Shown piece after piece: positions 4,980-10,195 of a DNA stretch of 10,195 nt. The notes beneath the pieces are model-generated. The model was not told where the DNA came from, did not search any database, and was given only the letters and a program-made list of their open reading frames with translations. Positions within the stretch are counted from its first letter, which is position 1. The number at the start of each line of letters is the position of its first letter. Origin of the DNA: Terriglobia bacterium (GTDB lineage Bacteria; Acidobacteriota; Terriglobia; UBA7540); contig JALHUF010000009.1 of assembly GCA_022866195.1 (NCBI GenBank), forward strand, positions 1 through 10,195. Reading direction: 5' to 3'. Both the position numbers and the translations under genes were made by a program.

Positions 4980-6371
4980 TCACTTCATCTGACATCGCCG
5001 GAATAGCTGATCGAGTAATTCCACAGCCAAGTCTATTTCCTCACGCGTGATCGTAAAAGAGGGCGAAAGTGTGAAGACGTTCTTGTAATAGCCACCCACG
5101 TCGAGGACCAGTCCGTACTTGCGCCCGCCGGCTTCCAAATCCCCTTTCAGACCCGCGGCGAAAATCCGATCGGTCAGCTCGCGGTCGGGTGTGATGCCAT
5201 CTGGCTTGCAGACCTCGATCCGCAAGGCCAGCCCGAGCCCTTCCACGTCTCCCATGGCCTCCGGATGACGGCGCTGAAGTTCCCGCAGACCAGCGAGGAA
5301 ATAGGCGCCTTTCTCCGTGACCAGCTTCTCGTAATCTGCCTCTTCCAGCATGCGCAGAGTCTCCAGCGCCACCGCCGTCCCCAACGGGCCCGCAGAAAAC
5401 GTCGAGCACATGGAGCCGGGCGGAAACAGCTCCGGCGTGATTAGCTCTTCGCGCGCCCAGATGCCGGAGAGCGGGTTCAGGCCGTTAGTCAGCGCTTTGC
5501 CGAAAACGATGATGTCCGGCGTAATCCCCAAGTGTTCGACCGCCCAGAACTTGCCGGTGCGGTAGATACCCATCTGAACTTCGTCATCCACCAAGAGGAT
5601 CTTGTGTTTTTCGCAGGTCTCTTTCAATCGCACAAAATACTCTTTGGGCGGGATCACATAGCCGCCGGTTCCCTGCACTGGCTCGAAGTAGAACGCGCCA
5701 AACTCGGAAGCTTCAACCTTGGGATCCCAGACGGAGTGGTATTCGCTCGCGAACAGCTTTTCAAATTGGTTCTCGCAGTAAATGTCGCAAGTCGCGCGTC
5801 GCAGCCCGTAAAGGCAGCGGAAGCAGTAAGGGAAGAAAACAAAATGCGCGCGATCCCCGAAGTGGCCGTAGCGGCGGCGGTAACGGTAACTCGAGGTGAT
5901 GGCCGACGCGCCCAGGGTGCGCCCATGATAGCCGCCCATAAAAGCAAACATCAGATTCTTGCCGGTGAAGTTCCGGACAATCTTCAGCGAGTCCTCGATA
6001 GCCTGCGAGCCGCCCACATTGAAGTGCACGCGCCCCTTTACCCCGAAGCGCTTTTCGCAGTACTGCGCCAAGCGCGCGGCGACTTCCACCTTCTCCGCGT
6101 GCAAGTACTGGCAGGCAAGTTGCGGCAGGCGATCAAGCTGCCGTTTTAGAGCCTCGTTCAGACGCGGGTTCTTGTAACCGAAACTCGCGGCCGAATACCA
6201 CATTTGAAGGTCGAGGTAAGGTGTGCCCCGTTCATCGTAAAGGTAGCTGCCCTCACAATTAACAAAGACCTTGGGGGGGTCCAGGTAGTGTACCGTGTCC
6301 CCGAAGGAGCAGTACTTCCTCTCAAGGGCCAGCAGTTCGGCGGTCCTCGCGCTGCTGTCAGAAATCGCCAC
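4980..6371 (-). CDS. Class III PLP-dependent aminotransferase with four-cysteine insertion
   Basis: A 463-residue fold-type I, class III aminotransferase. Seen: GGSQAIEDSLKIVR (120-133) and YHGRT (148-152) for cofactor binding, DDEVQMGIYRTGK (262-274) with Asp263 for the pyridine nitrogen, and the Schiff-base Lys292 in VFGKALTNGL. Family members transfer an omega- or primary amine (4-aminobutyrate, ornithine, diamines) to or from a keto acid. Between residues 181 and 199 sits PYCFRCLYGLRRATCDIYC, a CxxC plus CxxxC set (Cys183, 186, 195, 199) that could bind zinc or iron-sulfur; comparable cysteine clusters occur in some 4-aminobutyrate-type relatives. The start is GTG with GGAGG 9 nt upstream. 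It is the last gene of the minus-strand cluster, 59 nt after the phosphatase. Substrate unknown; context suggests it aminates a pathway intermediate rather than serving core amino-acid metabolism. Confidence 0.9.
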   Translation of the reverse strand: MAISDSSARTAELLALERKYCSFGDTVHYLDPPKVFVNCEGSYLYDERGTPYLDLQMWYSAASFGYKNPRLNEALKRQLDRLPQLACQYLHAEKVEVAARLAQYCEKRFGVKGRVHFNVGGSQAIEDSLKIVRNFTGKNLMFAFMGGYHGRTLGASAITSSYRYRRRYGHFGDRAHFVFFPYCFRCLYGLRRATCDIYCENQFEKLFASEYHSVWDPKVEASEFGAFYFEPVQGTGGYVIPPKEYFVRLKETCEKHKILLVDDEVQMGIYRTGKFWAVEHLGITPDIIVFGKALTNGLNPLSGIWAREELITPELFPPGSMCSTFSAGPLGTAVALETLRMLEEADYEKLVTEKGAYFLAGLRELQRRHPEAMGDVEGLGLALRIEVCKPDGITPDRELTDRIFAAGLKGDLEAGGRKYGLVLDVGGYYKNVFTLSPSFTITREEIDLAVELLDQLFRRCQMK

Positions 6372-6430
6372 AGGCCTAAGCCTCCGTGATCAGTGGAAAG
6401 TCCAGCGCCGAGAGTCGAAAGCGGAAACGT

Positions 6431-7240
6431 TCAACGCTCGGATTTTGCTTTTGGGCTTCTTCCCCGCTGCCGCCGCGGCCGGCCAGCGTCTACCAGGTCT
6501 CTTAGAGCTGTTTCGATCTCAGCAAAGGTCGCAAACTGGTGGCAGGCGATGCCGTTCTCTCGGCAGTACGCCAGCAACTGCCGCTTGGCGAAGACCACGT
6601 CCGCCTCGTCCACGGCGAACCGGTCCGACAAACCATCGCCGATGAATACGACTGGCCCTCTGCCGCCACTGAGGCGACGCATAATCCTCGGCTTGCAGGT
6701 GGCGCAACCGTGCTCGCAGGGCGCGGCGCAATGAGGAAACGCTGTCACCAATCGCCGGCCCTCGACCCGCAGAGCGCTGGCGAACATATGAGTCCCGTTG
6801 CGCAGCACTCCGTTGACTCCGGCCCGCTTCAGCACGCGCCGGATGATGTAATCAAAACTGTCGCTTAGGACGTAGAACGGCAGCTTGCACTCTTCAATGA
6901 AACGCCAGAAGCTCGCAAAGTGAGGGTCGATGGCTACTGCGTCGATCAGCGCGTTCAATTCCTTTGCCGAGGCTTCGACCAGGGCCATCTGGCGCTCCAG
7001 ACACTCGCGGGAACCGATCGCGCCGCAAGTCCATTCCTGTTCGACCTCGCGCCAGGAGGGATGGGCAAGTTGGGCCAGGATCTCGTCGGTCACGTCGACG
7101 CGCGTGATTGTCCCGTCAAAATCACAGAAAATCGCAGGGCGTTGCGAAGTCTGCTTTTTCTCGCTGCTTTTGGATAGGGTGCCCTTCACGGAAATCGAAG
7201 TCCTCTCCCCACGTCCCCGCAGACGGGCGGGGTATCGCAT
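6431..7240 (-). CDS. MtnX-like HAD-IB phosphatase
   Basis: A 269-residue HAD-superfamily phosphatase. Motif I is DFDGTIT with nucleophile Asp40 and acid Asp42, motif II Ser126 in VLSDSF, motif III Lys183, and motif IV GDGLSD (201-206). The cysteine-rich segment PHCAAPCEHGCATCK (169-183), directly before the motif III lysine, and AKRQLLAYCRENG (218-230) match the pattern of MtnX, the 2-hydroxy-3-keto-5-methylthiopentenyl-1-phosphate phosphatase of methionine salvage. No other salvage gene is nearby, so the substrate here may differ. I prefer the ATG at 7240: AGGA lies 5 nt upstream and overlaps the ligase stop codon, leaving a 7-nt gap. An ATG at 7264 would overlap the ligase by 17 nt and has a poorer site. 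About 35 residues precede motif I, and the C-terminus is strongly basic. Confidence 0.85.
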   Translation of the reverse strand: MRYPARLRGRGERTSISVKGTLSKSSEKKQTSQRPAIFCDFDGTITRVDVTDEILAQLAHPSWREVEQEWTCGAIGSRECLERQMALVEASAKELNALIDAVAIDPHFASFWRFIEECKLPFYVLSDSFDYIIRRVLKRAGVNGVLRNGTHMFASALRVEGRRLVTAFPHCAAPCEHGCATCKPRIMRRLSGGRGPVVFIGDGLSDRFAVDEADVVFAKRQLLAYCRENGIACHQFATFAEIETALRDLVDAGRPRRQRGRSPKAKSER

Positions 7241-7247
7241 GGGAATC

Positions 7248-8561
7248 CTAGCCGCTGCGCTCATCTACCAGGCGCCGGGGCTTCCGCCCCTGCGTAATCG
7301 TTCCCGCAGACAGAAAGCGGAATGCCAGTTGATACATCCCGCAGACCTGGTTGGCCCACACCTCGGGGTAGCGGGACTTGAGGTTCTCGCGGACGGCCGC
7401 TTCCACCTGCGAGGGATCGGCTCCGTCGGCCAGTTCGCAGCGGAATTCCAGAATATCGTGCGTTCCCTCCTGGCGGACAGCAACCTGCCAGTTATCAGAG
7501 ACTCCGGCGACATCGTGTAAGACGTTCTCGAAGATCTCCGGGTGCATGTTCCCCGCCCCCATGACCACCATTTCGTCGCGGCGTCCCTTGATACCCGCAA
7601 TCCGCCGGAGGGTAGCGCCGCAGGGACACGGCTCGTCGATCAACCGCGTAATATCCCGGACGCGGTAGCGGATGAGCGGCAGGGTGCGCCGGGCCAGCGT
7701 GGTGACGACCAGTTCCCCATAACCGTTAGAGTCCGGGTCAAGGATCTCCAGGAGAAAGTTGTACTCATCAACGTGGATGCCGTCCTGGCGGCGGCATTCC
7801 ATCCCCAGTCCGCCGCCCATCTCAGTCGAACCGTAGCCGAGTAAGACGGGCGCCTGCCACACGTCCTGAACGTACCTTCGGTAAACTTCAGTCATCCGAT
7901 CACCCGCCGCAAAAATCAGCTTGACGGGAAAGGTCTCTTCCTTTTCGGCGATCTCGCTCAGGCTCACCAACCAGGTGGGGTCCGCCACGATAACGTTGTA
8001 CCGGTATAGCCCCAAGCGCGAGTAAAGTTCTCGTGGGTGAGGTTTGCCGATGGCCGAACAGAACACTCCCATCTGCTGGCAGGCCAGAAAAGTCAGCCAG
8101 CTACTAATCCAGTACGCGGCATCGAAGGTGCAAACCACGCGGTCGCCAGGGCGCAGGCCGTTTTCGTGAAACGCCGCCGCCTGGTAGCGCGCGATGAACT
8201 CCAGCTCGTCGTAGCCAAAATAGACCTGCTTAGGCGCTCCCGAGGTGCCGGTGGTCTCGAATACGGCCTGGGGTTCTTGACAGAGGAAATCTTCCGGGGG
8301 AAAGCTCAGCAGGTCTTCGGGCGTGGTGAAAATATCGCCGAGATCCTCCGGGCGGCGGACGCGGGCCGGATCGACCCGCTTTTCCCGTAACCGGCGCGCA
8401 AAGAACTTCTGCCGCTGGGCAGCGTAAGAAACGACGGCACGGAAACCGTCCGCCTGGATTCCGCGAATAATCGAGCGCGGCACGGGTTTTCCCCAGCGCA
8501 CAAGCGCCGGAATCGAATCGCCGACGACGTACTCCACGAGTTTTCGCAGACTCCCTAGCAT
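7248..8561 (-). CDS. PaaK/F390-synthetase-like acyl-adenylating ligase
   Basis: A 437-residue member of the phenylacetate-CoA ligase branch of ANL adenylating enzymes, at the normal length of that branch. Seen: the ATP-loop TTGTSGAPK (103-111), YGSTEMGG (243-250), RYRVRDI (298-304) with ribose-binding Asp303, CPCG (312-315) typical of PaaK-type zinc knuckles, GRRDEMV (326-332), and Lys427 in GRKPRR as the likely mobile-domain lysine. The enzyme should activate a carboxylic acid with ATP to an acyl-AMP and pass it to CoA or a carrier protein. Aromatic acids are classical PaaK substrates, but the acid is unknown here. The start at 8561 has only a weak Shine-Dalgarno sequence. It lies 51 nt after the glycosyltransferase and 7 nt before the phosphatase, so it belongs to the same operon. 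Confidence 0.88.
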   Translation of the reverse strand: MLGSLRKLVEYVVGDSIPALVRWGKPVPRSIIRGIQADGFRAVVSYAAQRQKFFARRLREKRVDPARVRRPEDLGDIFTTPEDLLSFPPEDFLCQEPQAVFETTGTSGAPKQVYFGYDELEFIARYQAAAFHENGLRPGDRVVCTFDAAYWISSWLTFLACQQMGVFCSAIGKPHPRELYSRLGLYRYNVIVADPTWLVSLSEIAEKEETFPVKLIFAAGDRMTEVYRRYVQDVWQAPVLLGYGSTEMGGGLGMECRRQDGIHVDEYNFLLEILDPDSNGYGELVVTTLARRTLPLIRYRVRDITRLIDEPCPCGATLRRIAGIKGRRDEMVVMGAGNMHPEIFENVLHDVAGVSDNWQVAVRQEGTHDILEFRCELADGADPSQVEAAVRENLKSRYPEVWANQVCGMYQLAFRFLSAGTITQGRKPRRLVDERSG

Positions 8562-8612
8562 GTAAAATCCACTGTTTCACCGACGCCTGCGCCCCTGACA
8601 GCACACCTCGCG

Positions 8613-9803
8613 TCACATCAGGTAGGCAGACTCCCCAGAGCGCGTGGGCGGGGGCGCCAGAAAATCGATGTAGGTGGCCTTTTCCAGTAAGGCCCGAGCG
8701 ACATGGGCGACGGCGTGCGCTGCCTCGGGACGTGCCAGCTCGCGCGCCCGCCGCGCCATCTCCGCCAATTTCTCCGGATTGTTCAAGAGCTGGGCGACAA
8801 GTCGAGGGATATCTTCGAGGTGGCGCGCCTGAACCGCGGCCCCGTTCTGCTCCAGATACCGGACGTGCCGCTCTTCCGGTCCGGGGATGGGATGAGTGAG
8901 CAGCATGGGCACGCCGACCGCAAGGGCCTCCGCGGTGGTAACCCCACCTGGCTTGGTAATCAGCAGATCCGCGGCCGTCATCAATTCCGGGATGCTGTCG
9001 CTCCAGCCGAAGACGTGGAGGTCCAGAGCGATCTTGCCCCGCAGGCTTTCGAGGCGCGGCTTCAAGGCCCGATCGCGACCGCTCACGGCGAGCACCTGGA
9101 GTGGCAGGCCACAACGCTCCAGGCTCTGAATAATCTCGTCGAGGGGTGCAGGTCCCATGCCTCCCCCCATGACCAGAACCACCGGACGACGCGGGTCAAG
9201 GCCCAGCGCCCGCAAAACCTCACTTTCCTCATAGGCCAGGGCAAACGCCGGGTCGATGGGAATCCCGCATAACACAACGCGGTTGGGAGAAACGCCCCAG
9301 CCGATGAGCTGCGCCTTGGATTCCTCGCTTCCTATACCGTAGACGTCAATCTCGCGTTGCACCCAGGGGGGCTCGGTCTGGAAATCCGTCTGCACCGCCA
9401 GAATGGGCGAGTTGAACCAACCCTCGCGCTTGCCCAACGCCGCGATTTCAGCTGCGCCGATCTCCGTGGCGATCACCAGATGCGGCGCAAAAGCTTTGAG
9501 TTGCCGCAGGGTCTCCGCGCAACCGCGCCGGAAGACCCAGTGGGGAGCCGTCGCACGGTGAGCCTCTCGCTGACGCCGCTCAAACAAACGACGCCACAGC
9601 CCGGGGGCGTGGCGGAGCATCCACCAGTAGGTGTCGACGTAGAGCCACCGAAACCAGGGGCGTGCCTTCTCGATCGCATCAAAGGTTCGGACCTCAACAT
9701 TTTCACCGCCGTCAAGCAGGGCGCGCTCGATTACCTCGGCGGCGCGCACGTGTCCCCAGCCAACACTGAGTGTCAAGATCGCAATCCTTTTTGATCCCGT
9801 CAT
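8613..9803 (-). CDS. GT28 glycosyltransferase, MGDG synthase/UgtP-like
   Basis: A 396-residue GT-B glycosyltransferase. The N-terminal domain opens with SVGWGHVRAAEVI (13-25), the GxGH loop of monogalactosyl- and processive diacylglycerol glycosyltransferases. A long Trp/Arg-rich amphipathic stretch follows (49-80), suitable for docking to the membrane surface. The C-terminal Rossmann domain starts near VVLVMGGGMG (208-217) and carries the nucleotide-sugar site KPGGVTTAEAL (284-294) and the PIPGPEERHVRYLEQNGAA segment (305-323), typical of this group. Likely role: transfer of a hexose from a UDP-sugar to a lipid acceptor at the inner membrane. MurG is a more distant relative and less likely. 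It begins 38 nt after the ketosynthase stop. The ATG at 9803 has only a weak ribosome binding site, suggesting coupling within the operon. Confidence 0.85.
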   Translation of the reverse strand: MTGSKRIAILTLSVGWGHVRAAEVIERALLDGGENVEVRTFDAIEKARPWFRWLYVDTYWWMLRHAPGLWRRLFERRQREAHRATAPHWVFRRGCAETLRQLKAFAPHLVIATEIGAAEIAALGKREGWFNSPILAVQTDFQTEPPWVQREIDVYGIGSEESKAQLIGWGVSPNRVVLCGIPIDPAFALAYEESEVLRALGLDPRRPVVLVMGGGMGPAPLDEIIQSLERCGLPLQVLAVSGRDRALKPRLESLRGKIALDLHVFGWSDSIPELMTAADLLITKPGGVTTAEALAVGVPMLLTHPIPGPEERHVRYLEQNGAAVQARHLEDIPRLVAQLLNNPEKLAEMARRARELARPEAAHAVAHVARALLEKATYIDFLAPPPTRSGESAYLM

Positions 9804-9841
9804 GTCTGCTTCAGAACTGCTTGCGTACCGCCGCAGGAGAT

Positions 9842-10195
9842 TCAGACCTGTTCAAACCGGCGCACCAGGAGGACCGCATTGAGCCCGCCAAAGGCAAAGG
9901 AGTTGGAGATCGCCACGCGCACGGGCTTCTCGCGCGCCTGGTTGGGAACATAATCCAGGTCGCACTCAGGGTCGCACTTAGTGTAGTTGGCCGTCGGGGG
10001 AATTATTCCCCGCTCGAGCGCCAGCACTGTGGCCGCCAGCTCAATAGCGCCCGTCGCCCCCATCACATGGCCATGCATAGATTTGGTGGAACTGATCGCC
10101 ACTCGGCGGGCGTGGTCCTGGAATACTTCCTTGATTACCTGTGTTTCAATCACGTCGTTCAGACGCGTCCCGGTGCCGTGGGCGTTGATGTAGTC
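9842..10195 (-). CDS. Beta-ketoacyl-ACP synthase (FabF/KSalpha-like), C-terminal part only
   Basis: The last 117 residues of a condensing enzyme; the N-terminal part with the active-site cysteine lies beyond the window end. Visible: the first catalytic His in NAHGTGT, the Lys and second His in [16 protein letters not shown], and the closing [12 protein letters not shown] strand. These sites serve decarboxylative Claisen condensation of malonyl-ACP onto an acyl chain. The segment [19 protein letters not shown] resembles both FabF and the KSalpha subunits of type II polyketide synthases. SMHGH in place of the common SMTGH, and FAFGGLN in place of FGFGGTN, lean toward a specialised rather than housekeeping enzyme (inference). 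It is the most upstream visible gene of the minus-strand cluster; the operon promoter lies outside the window. Confidence 0.93.
   Translation of the reverse strand, partial: DYINAHGTGTRLNDVIETQVIKEVFQDHARRVAISSTKSMHGHVMGATGAIELAATVLALERGIIPPTANYTKCDPECDLDYVPNQAREKPVRVAISNSFAFGGLNAVLLVRRFEQV

Noticed and set aside
5532..6149. Plus-strand open frame of 205 codons
   Set aside because: It is fully antisense to the class III aminotransferase, with no ribosome binding site and no recognisable motif.
8230..9114. Minus-strand open frame of 294 codons overlapping the ligase and glycosyltransferase genes
   Set aside because: It is an out-of-frame shadow of two well-supported genes in GC-rich DNA, low in complexity and rich in Arg, Gly, Ala and Pro.
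1..10195. Mobile elements, CRISPR arrays, tRNA or rRNA genes, phage genes
   Set aside because: I found no transposase or integrase motifs, no repeat-spacer pattern, no tRNA-like cloverleaf and no rRNA-like sequence.

Overview
The window is ordinary bacterial chromosome: GC-rich, densely coded, with sigma70-type promoters, Shine-Dalgarno sites and frequent GTG starts. Several traits would fit an Acidobacteriota or similar soil bacterium: a Tat-leader TIM-barrel protein next to a LytTR regulator, a small secreted four-cysteine protein, and a glycolipid-synthase-like glycosyltransferase in a ketosynthase cluster. The taxonomic guess rests on protein style only. I see no rRNA, tRNA, CRISPR array, transposase or phage gene.

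Left part (1-3745). Two minus-strand genes, a LytTR response regulator followed 8 nt later by a Tat-leader aldo/keto-reductase-fold protein, form an apparent operon. They read away from a 312-bp divergent promoter region. On the plus strand lie a small exported protein of unknown function, a Nudix hydrolase of ADP-ribose pyrophosphatase type, and a monocistronic cold-shock protein gene. The cold-shock gene has a near-consensus promoter, an intrinsic-terminator-like hairpin inside its 5' leader and a clear terminator after it.

Middle (3746-4917). About 300 bp without a convincing gene, including a possible structured leader, precede a class IV PLP aminotransferase (4-amino-4-deoxychorismate lyase, branched-chain or D-amino-acid type).

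Right part (4980-10195). Five minus-strand genes, read right to left, form a tight cluster: a FabF-like ketosynthase (cut by the window end), a GT28 MGDG-synthase/UgtP-like glycosyltransferase, a PaaK/F390-synthetase-like acyl-adenylating ligase, an MtnX-like HAD phosphatase, and a class III PLP aminotransferase with a four-cysteine insertion. Gaps are 38, 51, 7 and 59 nt. Together they suggest a specialised lipid or type II polyketide-like pathway: acid activation, chain extension, amination, dephosphorylation and glycosylation. The product is not readable from the sequence. This cluster is the best candidate for an undescribed system here; the second is the attenuator-like leader of the cold-shock gene.
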